Source of the DNA: Icerya purchasi
Taxonomy: Eukaryota > Arthropoda > Insecta > Hemiptera > Monophlebidae
Reading direction: 5' to 3'
DNA length: 64,000 nucleotides
NCBI GenBank assembly: GCA_039619475.1
Contig: CM077115.1
Coordinates: 182,310,106-182,374,105, forward strand
In this document: in pieces, positions 35,430 through 49,435 of the stretch
Position numbering within the stretch: position 1 is the stretch's first letter
Layout of the letters: the number at the start of each line of letters is the position of its first letter
The notes under the pieces: model-generated
Told to the model about the DNA's origin: nothing
What the model saw: only the letters and a program-made list of their open reading frames with translations
The model's database searches: none
Position numbers and translations under genes: made by a program

Positions 35430-36079
35430 GGAAAATCTAAATTGTTGAAGAGGAATAGTATTTTTGCGTCAATTTTTTAATAGCAGTAAAAGGATACTTC
35501 ATAGTGAATAGAAATAAATCTGGTGAGCTATATTTCTTAATAACACAATGATAATGTTTAACGGATTTCGCTTGTTACCGCCGAAACGATCCATGCCGAA
35601 ACGATTCACATCGAATCGCTACCGCAGAAAAGGGGGTGACCCTTCAAAAAATGTGGAGATTTAATATTCATCTGTAACATTTTTAGACGCGATATTTGCA
35701 AAAACGTTTCTGATTTTCATTTATATTTAATGTTTATTATGTATGTTCATCATTTTTCATTTTTTAAATTAATTAATTGACAAACAGAATGTATTGCGCT
35801 TATCCATTTAAGAACAAATCTTCGAAATGTTAGCTGCTGAAATATATTCTTTTTTTAGATTTCGCAAAATGCATTACATGAAACATCTTATGAATCATTA
35901 ACTAAAAGCATTTCGGTTATTAAATGGTAGCCAGTAACTATAATGTGAAAGTGTTTTTTTCCATTCGTAATAGAATAATTTTTGACGAGATTTTAGTGAC
36001 TAAAGATTGGTTTAAAGACCTGAATGATGTATTCAAATAAATCCTTAATACAAAACATCCTAGAATTTGAAGCAACAAT
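35051..36079. other. No gene recognised; (TA)n and a short minisatellite
   Basis: A 35-base (TA)n tract lies at 35392-35426. At 35581-35610 a 15-base unit GCCGAAACGATCCAT is followed by GCCGAAACGATTCAC and a degenerate third unit. Otherwise AT-rich and featureless. Confidence 0.5.
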
Positions 36080-38290
36080 CAGGGACGGATCGTGAATTTT
36101 TGGGGCCCTGGACTAGCGCCACTTAGGGGCCTACCTAATTACTCAACTAATTGACAATAAAATATTTTATTTATTTAATATGACTTAGTGTTTGTGTATG
36201 CAAACAGCAACTGTACGACATTATTGCGAAAGAAATTGACAGGTTATGTGTAGTTATGTTAGATAAATTATAAAGCAATCTTTCTGCATTTTTGTGCTGC
36301 AAATTCCTTTATTTGCTCGTCACATTGTAAGTCCTTGGTTAAATCACAATTTGTGGGAAAAAACTGATAAATGATTTAGTCGATAGTTCGACATTGTTGT
36401 TCTATATTTGTTTCCTATATACGACATCCGGGAGAAAGAGCGTTCCGCTTCACAGCTAATGATTGACAACAATAAAAAATTCTTTAAGATGGTATAGCAA
36501 TTTGGGAAAACATCAACAAGTTTCTTTTCATAAATTAGCATAAACATTTCACTGCAAGAGGTGTAAGACTCCGGTTTAGACTGTAGTAAATAAGATTTTA
36601 ACTGAATGCACTCATTCGCCAGATGTTCGTCTACGTTATCTGGATAATAATCAATAACATTACGTATACTTTCCAGACCTATGTTTTCCATATTTTTGTC
36701 TTGCAAATCCATTAAAAATTTGAATTTTTAGCTACATGTCTGATAGACTTGGCTTCTTTTATTTAAATCTGCGCCGTATACTGAGACTTTATCTGTAGAC
36801 TTATCTGAAAATTTTGAAGTAAAGCGTCTCTGGTTTATGTCACTGTAGTCTGTTCGCATACTAGTACTTAATTTTTTAGCCTTCTCTTCGTATTCCTTTA
36901 GTTTCTGATCTCTGATTGGTGCCGTATGTTGTTCACGAACTCTTTTAATGACGCAATTAACTTGTTGCCTTCAGAAATGTCTAAACCGGGGCTCTGTATT
37001 TTTTTATTAACTAAATCAAATCACTCCAAAATTTCTTCCCAAAAAATAATCAAAATTGCAGTATCGAGTTTCGCCAGTTTATTAAATAAATTTCGTGCCT
37101 CTTTTCGGGAATCAACTTTCTCATCCTGATTTTCGCTGAAGCTTTTGAAAATTTTCATGCCATCATAATTATTCTTTAAAGCTTTGACAGCATCATAGTG
37201 ACAAGACCATCTGGTCTGGCTTAAACTTTTTAACGTAAATTTTAGTTTCGTTTCACGATTTAACAGTTCCCACCTATGATGAGTCGAAGCAGAAAAGAAA
37301 GCGTATATTTTTTGCACTGCTCCAAAAAAGGATCACAATTTCGGTTGCAACCTTAACAGATTCTTCACCAACTAGGTTAATGCGCAGCACATGTTACATA
37401 ATCCGCGGATTTATTTTTTTGTTTTAGTAGTGCTAGTACACTATTATAGTTAACTTTCCATATTAGTAGCGTTGTCATAAGACCGTCCCTTACAACTATC
37501 CAGTAGTAGTCCATTTGTTTCTAAAAAGTCTTGCAGAATATTAAATAAATGTAAGCTATAGTACGACTACTAATTGTAACGGTACAAATCTCTCGTACAC
37601 TTTTCCTCGAAAACAGTATCGTAATACGATAGCAAGTTGGTCATTGTGAGACAGATCTGGAGTTGAATCCATTACAATTGAATAATAATATTTTGTGTCG
37701 TCGTTTTTTATTTGAGTTATAATTTAATTATCTGTTTGCCCATAATCTCTGATTACTTCCTCATATACTGTTTTTGATAAGTACGATATTATCGGTTTTG
37801 ATCGCATCTCTCGTTGTTCACTATGTTCACGAATTAATGGGTCGAACTCTGCCAATAGCTCCAGAGCACCCATAAAATTACACCATTATGCGGGGAACCA
37901 AATACTTCCTCGGAACTTCTAAATGCTCTAAGCCCCTTATAGTCAAAAATTTTACCACTGCAATAACCCATTTTAGGACATTGTGATATATTCTGTTTCT
38001 TTCTTTAATTGCTCCTGAAGCTGCTTGTCGAAAACAGACTTATTTTCTTTTCGTGTCAACCGCACTAACATTGAATTCTTATGTAGCCCATGTCAACATA
38101 TTTCTCAAACTCAAACTTAATATTTTCTAAATTTCCTTCCGCTTCGGTATTGCCGTCCTCTTGCTGTACACCGATATCTTTCACAGAGGGGGTTATACTT
38201 GTAGTCAAGATCTTGCACATTTTTAAGAGTGCAGAGGATTTACGATGGTTTCCTATGTTGCTAGGAAAATGGATAAGTATCTAAAAATCG
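36080..38290 (-). pseudogene. hAT transposase (ZMYM1-like), decayed
   Basis: On the minus strand the order fits a ZMYM1/DUF4371-type hAT transposase: ALELLAEFDPLIREH (37863-37819); IVMDSTPDLSHNDQLAIVLRYC (37682-37617), the catalytic core start; DSCKGRSYDNATNM (37501-37460); a middle block with SQTRWSCHYDAVKAL (37226-37180); and the C-terminal dimerisation segment SCEAERSFSRMSYIGNKYR (36455-36400) ending at 36344. Several stops and shifts separate these pieces. The 3' terminus is probably the hAT-like CAGGGACGGATCGTGAATTT at 36080. A left partner beyond 38290 was not found. The gene once cut and pasted hAT DNA; it is inactive now. Confidence 0.85.
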
Positions 38291-41200
38291 GCCTATAATT
38301 ATAAAAGAAACTCGATTACAGAGCCCTATAGAAAAATAAAAAGATACGAGTTCTATCGGTCTCATCGCGCACTCCATATCTGAAGAATTTCTATAATTAA
38401 AATTCTCGATAAAATAATTTCATATTTAACCGAGCATTATCGAGAACGTGACAACTTTAATTTCGCGTTTAACGTAGAATGTAAAATATGAAATTATTCA
38501 TTAAAAAAAAAAAAACAAAAAAAAAAACATGTCAACCTACAAAAACTGTACTATTAACACATGAAAATTATAGCTTTAGCAAATATTTGCGGCTTTTATT
38601 TTTCAAAGGATTATCTTAGGCGACCATTGCAGATATTAAATTTCTCTTTATTTTAAACGATAATTTGCCCTTATCTTTCCAATAAAATTTGTCTTTCAGA
38701 AGAAGAATGAGCCTTTCAAAATAGAAATTAATCGATAATTACTTTTAAAATGAACCGCGTCTTGAAAACTGCCGATGGAATCACCTATGATCTAACGGAT
38801 CTGCTGCCGCTCTTCTCCCTTGACGATTGGGAAATTTTTTCAATTATTAAACTAACGCGCTTAAGATTTCGATGGTTTTTCATTTAGGTAATAAAATACA
38901 AAGACAAGTATATACACTTATCAGTAATATCGTGATATCAAAAGAAAATTGCATTTAGTAGTACGAAAATTCTAACTTTTTAGCCATGACGGTAACAGCT
39001 GATCAGCTATTCTTCCGAAATAATTTTTGTTGGCTAGTACTGACAATGAGTTAATTCAAACGTAATATCAAATTATCCGTAAAATTAACTAAATTCTAAA
39101 AAAACGCCCATCATTTTTTTTTATTGTTTTTTTTTTTTTTTTGGGCTGTCGAAAGCTTTCCTCGTATTAAATTTCATATTTTATTTACTTTTTGATTTTC
39201 AGGATTGATAATACATACACTTATCTGACACCTCTTCCTAACATAAGTATAAGTGAAATGTTTTTCCGTGTAAAATGAAGGCTACATACATAACAATAAA
39301 ATAAAAAGTTTTTCAAAGTGTAAGGAGTGATTTTCGAAACGGGAAGAGTAGAATGTTTCTGCAACACCAGTTTAACGCTTCACTTGACGTGTTATTATCG
39401 CTGTTGCTAAATCACCCGCTGAGACAATTTGCACAATGTTACGTTGTATTGACGTATCTACAGCGAATAATGTGAGTCATTCGGATGGACAAGCCTTCGT
39501 TCGCAGAATTAATTTTCGAAGCAAGGGTCATTCGTGCGATTAAATTTAAATTAACGTGTCGCGTCCGATGTTGCTGTTCTTTCATTCTTATCGCAGCAGT
39601 TCTTGCACAATGACAGAAAATCAATTGCACGCCTTGTCGGCCAAATGTCCCGAGTTTTGAACAATTAGCGACCCTCCCGATGAACATGTCGCTGGCGTAA
39701 CCGTACGTAATTCCAAGTGCGGACAACGCCGCAGGAAATTTACATTTTTCACTTTTTCGACTTATATAAATATTTTCTCTTCTTTCGCTAAATTCTGATG
39801 ATCGACATCATGGGAGCAGTCGAGATTTTTCTAGAATCAATTTATCGTTTTAAAAATTCAGTTAGCTACTCGAAGAACGGCGTGTTTTTAAAAAGTAGAT
39901 ATCCCATATAAAAAAAAAAACGAATATTTATGACTGGCAAATAAGTCCGTATAGGTTTTTAGATTTTTTATTTGTAAGCACATAATATGAAACATTGAAA
40001 CTGGAAAAAAAGAAAAACTCATAAGATTAAATGCCTCGGAACTTTTCGACTCCGACTCTATTTCATTTTTTATTTCGTTTTTTAAACGAATTTCTTATGC
40101 ACACTCATTAAACATAAACCATTTTTAAAAGAAAGGAAGCATTCGTAAAAAAACGACATTTAACTAGAAATCCAGTCTATAAGTCTCATTGATTAAATCG
40201 GAAATCCAATAAGGTTCATTAATTAGAAGTATTAAAAACGATTATTTTCAGCGCTATTTGCAAAAATTATCTCCTTCAAAAGCTACCGACTATAGTTTAT
40301 GGAAGGCAATTCGTAGTCGTAATAGGCCAACGCAACTCTTTCCATCTATTCGAAGTCGGTGGATCATTTTCAGCGTGATCATGCGTGACAGACCTTATGC
40401 TTTTGCTTCTCCGATAGGTTTTTTCTTGGAAGCATCTCAGTTCAAACTTCAATCGGCCTTCCAGTTCACGGTTCATTTTTTTTTGAACCCCCTTTACGCC
40501 ATACCCGGAAGAATACCTGAGCATGACTAAAGGCTTATCACCAAAAACACCTTAACGCCATTTTTTAACAAAAAAGGTGTGCTATTCTCGCAGACTTTCC
40601 CAGTTTCACGCAAAACTTTTGTTGGGCAGCGCTGCTTTAAATAACGTCACTCCATAATCGTGACAAGCGACACTTACACACTTGATCAACACAAAATATG
40701 TACAACTAGAGAGAACTATTGATCGTACGAGGCTGGCAAAATTGTTCATCAATAGATGAGGGATAGAAGGTTAACCTTCCGGAGTTTCAGGTTTGCAGTG
40801 TTAAAAATATCAGTCTCATAACTTAATTGCCAGATCTCCTATAGTATTTCAGATTTCGCAAACACAATTTAAATCATTCATTTGCTAAATTTAAATGATA
40901 ATTTGCACAATAAAAAAACTTGGCTTTTCCATACTTCTCCCTTATTATGTCTCGAATGTCATTCTATAGTAGCGCATCCGACATGCTCTTGACCAACACA
41001 TTTTTTTATTGATCTATTCTTTTTGTAAAAATTTTTCGATTATGTTCGCCATGGCTTTGGCATGCTTCACAAATTTTTCAAGTCCTTAGGAATTTTTCAT
41101 TTAACTTTTTTCTTCATCGAAAGATTCACCGTCCTATTCATAACTTCATCTTCCCTGTCATATCAGCAGTCTCGTCTCCTAATGTAGAGCAGGCAAATGA

Positions 41201-42827
41201 GTTTTCAACTTCTCCTTCAGTGCAAATCTTTTATAACAACAGTACCGCAAAAATTTACTCGTAATTCATTTTGTATTTATGGTGACATCTAAGTAGCACC
41301 TTTTTCCGCCTGCTACGTTTATATGTTGTTTTTAAAATGTACGTTTCGTCACTTTCAATTCTAAAATGAATTAGATCTTTAAAAACTCCTTCCTGTTGAT
41401 TTTTACCTTTAGGAGTAAATTATGTACAGCGAAAAAAATTACGGACAAAAAAAAAAAAGGACAATACGGTTGTTCGAGATTCTCTTTTTTTGAAGTTTTC
41501 ACACGTAGATATTAATTATATAGTAACAGGTGTTTGTACGTATGAAAGACTTGGCAGCTTTAGTTGCTACTAGATGCCATCGACTTGCAGTATACGATTT
41601 TCGCAGAATTCACGCATGCGAACGGTTTACCAAACTAATCAAAAATCATCTGAAAAATTAATAGTAACTTAAGAAAAAAAGGACGCAATAAATATCACTG
41701 CAAAAACACATTCAGGAAATTTATTTATGAAAAAATTCGCAGCAATAAAACTGTATATTGCATTTAACTACACTTTTTCTTAAGAGAATATAGGGACAGT
41801 TTGAATATAAATGGATTGTCGTCACTTTATTAAAAATTTATTAAAACCCGTATTACAGAAAAATGTAAAGTATCTGCACTACATGCAGATACATCGGGGT
41901 ACACGGATACGTTTATTTTTCCTCAGCTAAAAAATGTCCAATGTAAAATTCCAGGAGGTCTTCAGAACCGATACTCCTTGATACTATGCTAGTTATTTCG
42001 ATCACCCATATAATTAATATCACACGGTTCACTTGACATAACTGATATGTTTTAATTAAATAGCGTTACAGTTTTTGCTCTTACGAAATGTTTGGCGTGA
42101 CGAACAATTTGGCTGACCCCCACCGGTAAGACATATCCATGTCAAAAATTATAGTTAAAAATATTAATATAAAGCAGACGTGTTTCATTAATTGTCATGA
42201 TTATGGCATTACTCCGAAACATATCGGCTTTATATGAATATTTTTAATTATAATTTTTTTTTTTTAATACATGTTTTAATAAATTTTTAATAAAGTGACC
42301 AGACAGAAAATGGATATGAAAACATTTTTAACTCAAATGTAAACAAATTGTTTTGTAACTTCTAATATAGGTATTTAATCCATTTACACTTAATAATCCG
42401 TGCGGACTCCCCTTCTTTGTTCCATCTAAACTGTAATTTTTATTACACATTCAATAGAGTTAGATTTTATGACTAATCTTGTTGAGAATCTTATGTTTTT
42501 ATTAACAAAACCAACGTACAACATTGCACTAATAATCAGATTAAACGTTTTCCGCTCCTAAAACGGTTAAGTATATGCAGAATGATACAAATACCTTTGC
42601 TGATCAAAGATTTCTCTAAATTTTGATAGAAATTTTAAGTTATGAAAAATTATCACATTAATACATATAAGACATTTTGTTAAATAAACTCAACGCATGT
42701 GTTACGAAATTTCATCTTGAGTTTCAACACGTCATCTACGTTCCACATCGTTCTGCCAATCAACATTTTAATCTGATCAGTAGCGCACCTGTTCAATCAA
42801 GGGCCTGTAAAATATCAGCTTTATATC
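38291..42827. other. No gene recognised; mixed unique DNA
   Basis: Contains A/T runs (38497-38528; 39115-39142) and several unsupported short frames (39439-39726 on minus, 40258-40530 on both strands). A minus-strand stretch at 41030-41400 has transposon-like wording (FKDLIHFRIESDE) but too little to name. Confidence 0.35.
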
Positions 42828-44345
42828 ATGTTTTGCGGTCTGAGGAAATTATGTAAGTCAACATGTTCTCTAATTTCACTTTTATTTCCCTTTACATATG
42901 TATTATTCTATTATTTCTTTTATACATATATTTTCTCTCCCAATATTCTTTTTCCGCTTATATTTGAATTCTTATCACTTTCGATATTTAATTTTGTTCG
43001 TTTTCCCTTGACTTCCAGTTTTGAGCATCTGTATATGATTAATGAACCGAATTCGTTTCTTCAGTACGAACGTTGATCCTCAGATCTACCGAATAATCGC
43101 ATACTCCTTCGCTTTTTATTCATAGGTATCCTGTTTTTGGGTTTTCGCTCTATGATTAAGCGCTTGCCCGCTTATTCTCCTCTTCATTTATTTCTTCCTA
43201 TTCCTCTATCTATCATAAATGGCGATTTACCTCTGATAGAACTCCAATTTTATCCCCCTTATAATTTATAGTCATGAGGAAGTTTCTTATTTCTCTTTTT
43301 GTTTACCCGGTTTTCTTCATCCTATTTTAGCCGCTTTTTACCGTTCTTCTCTAAATCTGTCCCTCCGCACGTTGCCAGACTTGAATTTTCCGAGGCTTTA
43401 GGTTCGCCTCCTTTTTTGTACACATGTCAATATTTTTATTTGCGGTTCCAAAGGGCCAAATGGAGTTGGTTTTGCCTTTTATTTTTTCTTTTTATTTCTG
43501 AATCTTTTAAACTTTGCTCAATTTTTTATACGGAATCTATTGCTATTCTACGCGCTATTATTCTCTTTGCATTCTTATCACTCGTTTTCCGTAAGGTACT
43601 CATAATTTCGGATTCTAGAAGTATTCTGCAAACTATTTTTCCCTGCTCTCTCTCTCTCTCTCTCTCTCTCTTCCGCTTATACAATACTTCTTATACACAC
43701 TCACTCATCCATGATCTTTTCTTCATTCACTCGATCGAGATCCTGCGGATTCTTGATCATTTAGGCATTGAGCGTAAACAATTAGTGGATATTCATTATA
43801 GCCCGTTCTTCCGTTTCCAGTGGCAGACTCATAATATTGCTCTTCTTTCTTTAAATGCTTCATTCCAGACTGCGGTTCGACTCCTGTTCTTCTTCATTTT
43901 CTTATTCTGGCTTCTTTTGCCTTTTTCTATTCGATCATTATTTCTTCCTTCTTACCTACCCCGTCTGCGGTTTTCTCGACACTTCTCCTTTCTTAAACGC
44001 TCTACAATCTCGGGGCCACTTACCGTCTTTGTTTTAATCGGAGTCTCCTTTTCCTGCATCATTTTCTCGGTGTTTTTATATACTTTTATTCCATCATCCC
44101 TCTTCCACCGCACATTCCATCCTGAATTTGATACCCCATGTTTTCTTAATTGTTCAACCTTTTCTGCTGAGCAAAATCGTTCTTCTATTCTTCTGTATTA
44201 AAACTCGGTATCCCTACTTTCCTATTTCTCCTATTTGCTTCTACTTCTCTGTTATTCTTGCCCTTGTATTACTTTTATCCTCTATCCTTAATTTTTTTTT
44301 CTTTTCATTTCTTGGGCTCATTAAAAAAAAAAAAAAAAAAACAAG
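42828..44345 (+). pseudogene. LINE ORF2 relic with RNase H domain (I/Jockey-like)
   Basis: A strongly pyrimidine-rich plus-strand copy. The frame at 42828-43076 ends with a TSSFEHLYMINEP segment, equivalent to the RTSP-x3-LYV-x2-NEP linker before RNase H. The 300-codon frame 43299-44201 carries the RNase H landmarks: IFYTESIAILRAI (catalytic Glu region) at about residues 76-88, KVLIISDSRSILQTI (central Asp) at 99-113, and GIERKQLVD, a worn GNE-x-AD, near 155-163. It ends in NCSTFSAEQNR, the C-terminal HxxxxC zone. The first catalytic Asp (YTDGS) is lost. The tail FLGLI and an A-rich run (44324-44341) close the element. The hydrophobic look comes from T-rich codons; it is not a membrane protein. 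Confidence 0.75.
43645..43671. repeat. (CT)n microsatellite
   Basis: A run of about 13 CT units inside the LINE relic, encoding a Ser-Leu repeat that splits the RNase H domain. Confidence 0.95.
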
Positions 44346-45944
44346 AAAAAAACGAAAAAACTTAGTAATTTGTAACCGGAAACTTTACTGCGAGCTTAAT
44401 TCAAACGAAAACTTACAAATGATGGCTTTAACTGGGAGTTTTTATTTCAATGCATCTCGTTTCTTCGATGGAAAACTCATTAGTTGACTCTACCTTTTAG
44501 CTTAAACCACTGTCAGGGAATTTTTGCTCGTAAGTTTATGTGTTTCCTCTTTTTTCTGTTTTTTTTTTTTTTTAACGTGATACTTATTAAACTACTAGTT
44601 AACGGTAATTAATTTTTATGTGAATTACAATCCGGACACAAGATCTATTTAAAATTACCGGAATGTATAATTTCGGTTCAAATGTGAATTTTACGAAATC
44701 AAAATTATTCGAGTCATTATATTGAAACTACAAATCACGGTCTGCGCATATTTTCGATTTACTAACTTTGTAAACCGAGGATATATGTAGTTCGAAAATA
44801 ACGCCGGAAAAATTTGTTAAAAGTGTTGCCACTTTTTGTGGGAAATTTATTTTAATATTCGCATAAATTGATGACAAATGATGTGTATTAATAGAACGTG
44901 ATTTTCGCGCAACTCTACATAAACTAACTGTACACCGTGAAACCTGTTTTCATTTAAAAAATCCCTTTAACGAAAATAATTTATCCGAGTAATAGCCGGG
45001 AAAAATTAGAATACTTTTTCCGTAGTTTCGAATTATGGGAAAGCAAAATGCGCTAATAAAATTGATACGTCTAATTCAGTTATCGTATTATCAACTTAAC
45101 GAATTAAATAATAAATTAGTATAGTTAAAACACTGCTGTGTTTTTCTTGCTAAAAAAAGAGTGATTCGAATTAACTAATTAACACCGCGCTATTCATAAA
45201 ATCTACGAAGCAGTACAAGGCACTGCCGGATGTGCTCTTCAAATTTAAAAACTCTCTAACGGTTCAAAACGAAATTTGAGAAAGTGCGCTTTGCACCAGT
45301 ACGTATTACTAATTGTAACGTATTTTCAGTACGTCTTCGACTGTAAAAAAAGTGACTTAAAGTAAAAATTGTAAACAATATTTTTAGGAAAAAACATTTG
45401 TTAAATTCTGAATTACCTTCGCTTCTATCGATCAATTTTCTGAATGGCGAGAAAAAAACTATTTCTTTCCTACGCTCCCCTGTAGTTCAATGCTGTGAGA
45501 TCCTGGGAGCTATTGTATTTTCCAACATTTTGATATTCAAACACAATAATTTTTCATTATATTTGCCCATTTCATTCTGGAATCACTTGAGATTTTCATA
45601 TTTGTTAATTAATTACAAGAGGTGAATTTCTGCTATTACGAGTAGATGTTCGATTTTCAGCAAAAGTTTTCTCATCGAATTTAACCGGACCCTCACATAC
45701 CGTAAAGTTCTCAAGGTTTTTCTAGCTTAAATTTCGATTGTAACGTTAACGATATTTCAGCTAGAGTTTCTGTTGAGATAGATATATTGGTCTGAAGAGT
45801 CTTTTTCACAATCTAATCCGTACTTCTTTTCAACAGCTTATTTATTTCACATGATCCGCCCATGAATTGGTTTTCGATAATAAAATGATTTACTTTTTTC
45901 ATGTTTCTTTTTTTGAGAAGCGCGTCAAATATGGGAATATTACG
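44346..45944. other. No gene recognised; AT-rich
   Basis: No coding or repeat signal. The 75-codon frame at 45398-45625 has no signature. Confidence 0.35.
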
Positions 45945-46068
45945 TCAGCGCGCAAGTGAAATTTTTGAAAGTCTCAGTGTACGGCAACGGGTTCAAATCC
46001 TATCCGAATGAATTTTACTTTAAGAATTCTTCTCACCGGAATCGTAACGAAAAAAAAAAAAAAAAAAA
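45945..46068 (+). repeat. Candidate short SINE or tRNA-derived relic
   Basis: A near-perfect B box GGTTCAAATCC (45990-46000) lies about 40 bases after a weak A-box-like GCGCGCAAGTG. It is followed within 50 bases by a 19-base poly-A tail (46050-46068). The spacing and tail fit a small SINE. There is no cloverleaf and I found no target duplication. Confidence 0.3.
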
Positions 46069-49000
46069 GGACGAAACTGTGTTTTATTTTGTCCATTCCT
46101 ATTTCCGCAAAAAAAAAGATTCTAAATGATGCTACTAGGCTTTATATATAATTAATCAATTTTGTAGTATGCTTAAAAATAATCACCGACTCGGAAGTCG
46201 GAATTTTACAAATACGACGAAAATGTGTATACACACTGATAATTTTGGTGCGTTACCCCATCTTTATGTCCTTTTAATTGTTTCATTCGTTCATGGATGC
46301 AAATATACCACGATAATGAACGGTTTTTGTGTAAATTTCGATTCCGCCAACTTTGTCGTAAAAGTATACATTTTTTTTCTTCACGGCTAATTTTAGAAAT
46401 ACTCTTAATTAAAAAAAAAAAAAAGAAAAAGAAAGAAGACGAATAATACAACTAGCTCACTGACTGCCATACGTGTTCTTTTCTAATTCAGACAGCGACA
46501 GTTTCATTTTGCTTATGACTCCCCCTCGATGTTTCATACGTTTTTAACATGATGAAAAACGATTACTTAATTTTCGATATGTGTCGTTAGTATCCCTCGT
46601 ACTAATTCGTGTTTTGTACAGAAGTTTATAACCATCGTTTACGCCAGCCCTAAAAACGTGTTTCGCGCTTTTCCGCTTTTAGCAGTGAAACATTCAATTC
46701 CCTGTATGAAACCGTGTAAGAGCTACCTACCATAACTTTAAATGAAGTCGCATTTTACCGCCAGCCGTCGGTATTTATTTATCGACGAAAACACATCCCC
46801 AATGCGAAATGTAATATAGAATGTAATCATTTAAAACATTTCAATTCTAATCAGTTATTAACCGTACTAATGGAAAATATGTACATTATTTACACCGAAA
46901 TTTTACCACAGATGATATGTATACAACGAAGCGTCGGATAATTTTTAATTTAAGTACGATAGTTTTTGTCAGTACAATCATTTATTATAATAGCGGAGGA
47001 GATGGATATTGATTTTGTTTTCATCTGAAACATTTTACGTGACTTGTAAAATTGCTTAAAACCCGGAAAACCCGAAATAAATCTAAAGTTTAATAGGATG
47101 CGGTTTTCAAATATGAGCTTTATGTGTTTTCCTTCAAAATAATGTTAAAATGTCGTTAACATTAATTGCGACTGTTTCGGGTCGCGTAGTGTTTTCAAAG
47201 ATTTTTTTTTTTTTTTTTTTTTTTGTCAAAAGTAAAAAAAAACAACAACAAAAAAACCGAGAAAAAATTAGCGTCTTTTTCAAAATTGTGTCTGCTGGTT
47301 CAGAAATAATTCAAAACTATCGTTATTATTTTTCTTTGAGCATCACTTTTGCTGAACTATTATAATGTAGTTTACCGACTGCTACCACTCTTCGTCTAAA
47401 AGTGTGTACTGCTTTTTCACAGGCTCGTCATTGCCCGCGTTTTACCCAGCTCTCTAGTCCATCTTGACGCTTTCACATTTTTCGCACATACTATATTAAG
47501 CGTTAATGTTCATTATTTTCGAGCAGGGAGAACGGAAAAAATTCTTGAAGCATTCTTTCGAGAAGAAAACTTTCGACATAAATTTGTCGAATATTTACTT
47601 TGAGTCTGAGAAAATAAACAGCGCCGATTAATGACGATTTCATCAAAATTTCCTATAAATGTGTCCGCAGTTTAAAAAAAGTTTCAAAGCATGATCGGAG
47701 AAATTTTTGAAGACTACGGTGTACTGGTTACGAAGATCGATGATGATACCTGCTGTCGAATGAATGATATGAATTTCAGTAAAGCAGACGATGAGATGAA
47801 GAGGGCTTGAATATTTTTTTCTCTGTTTTACCGATAATTACTCTTATATATGTATGTATATTTTTTTACAAAACGATCATCTATTAAAAAAGCTTAATTT
47901 CTCAAGTGTATGGCGCCGTTAGTACATCGCCCGCTGCAAGAAGATTTACGAAACAATCGTATAATTTACTATCATCACATCTTGTAAAATGTAACTGAAA
48001 AAATTTTTAAAATATCTTCCCTGAAAAATTGTTTAAAATGAATGTCAGTCGAGTAAGAACTTTCAATTTAATTTTATTAGCACCCGCGTGCGGGGAAAAT
48101 TTCGAAAACTTCCTTTTTTGCATTAAAACCATAAAATACCGCTGGAAAGATAATTTTCACATACAACATTCCTTTTCGATGTGATAGTTTGCCACTTGAT
48201 AATTACAAGCCTCTAATTTAATTTTTCAGAGCCGCCTTGATGGGGGGAAGAAAAAAAATGTAAAAAAGTCGCAGCTCTTCTTTTTTGTTTTTCAATAACT
48301 TAAAAAGTCTCTACAAAAAAGTCTGCTATGTGATAGTTAATAAGCTGTGTGACAAAATTGAACGAAGGAATGTTACGAAGAAAGACAAAAAATCCCCCTC
48401 CCAAAAAAAATAAAGCCGTCCAAAAAAAAAAAAAACAAACCAGAAAAACAGAAAAAAAGCGAATCAAAACAAAATCGAATAAAAATGTCTATTACTTTTT
48501 CGAGAATGTAATTGCTGTTTCCGGGAAACAGATCTAGCAAAAAATAGTATAGTAGTGCGTGCAAGGCATTGTTTCGTTGAAAAGAACGGTTACAGAGTAC
48601 AGATGTTTTTGAGAGGGAAATCTTCTGCCAGTCGGCAAAGTCCTGTCCAGAGATTATACCTTCTACAGTATTGCAGAAATAAAACACGTGAAAACGAAGA
48701 CGCCCTCCTATTGCAGGTAACGGTCGACGACAAATAGATACACATCTTAATTCAGACGAAAGTGGTACGTGTATCTGTGAACTTGTAGCAGTACTATTGC
48801 AGCGTCAACGGCGCTTATTAGAAGCGGACAGTCGTCTGTGTGCGTGCGCGCGGAAAATGTAACAGAGCGACAAAAATGTTACACGCAGAACAAAACGATA
48901 CAGATACAAATGAAAAGGCTCGCTATACATTTGAATTGTACGTTCGAAATGAGCGCAAAGGTCGCTTTGGCAGCGCACCGTTTCACTTGTCAAGATAAGC

Positions 49001-49435
49001 ATCTCGGAAATTCCCTAACAGATAATGCGCACATTTTTATATAGCCTAGCTTTTCTACCGGTACAATTCTGATATTATCATTCGTATCTTTTTTCTACAA
49101 ATTACTCGAGTGCCATTCGGTGACATTTGAAAAAGATCATCGCCATCTGTGTTGTAGAGGTATTGTGTACTCTTTTGAAATTGTTACCGTTCGCGAGCGA
49201 TCGAGGGCCAAGCAGTTTGTTACACGGCGATTTCATCATAATATAGACAAAAGAATAGCAAAACAAAGCCAACTACGAAACCGGCAAGCGCGGAAATTGG
49301 ATACGTTCTGCTCATAAAGTATCATTTCAATAAATAATCCACCGTGCGGACGATAAAAGACCGTCTAAATGAGTCAAAAAAAAAGTTCGGCCATTAACCG
49401 AAATTGTAATCGGTGAATTATTCTTCAGTAATAAC
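46069..49435. other. No gene recognised
   Basis: Mixed sequence with poly-T (47201-47224) and A-rich stretches (48421-48500). Open frames at 48838-49044 and 49120-49317 have more balanced composition but no recognisable domain. Confidence 0.35.

Noticed and set aside
41030..41400. Minus-strand transposase remnant
   Set aside because: Only a few transposon-like residues in a row; not enough to assign a family.
43299..44201. A 300-residue multi-pass membrane protein
   Set aside because: Hydrophobicity comes from T-rich codons; the frame contains RNase H and C-terminal landmarks of a LINE ORF2.
47150..47365. 71-codon frame with poly-Phe and poly-Lys
   Set aside because: Created by adjacent T and A homopolymers.
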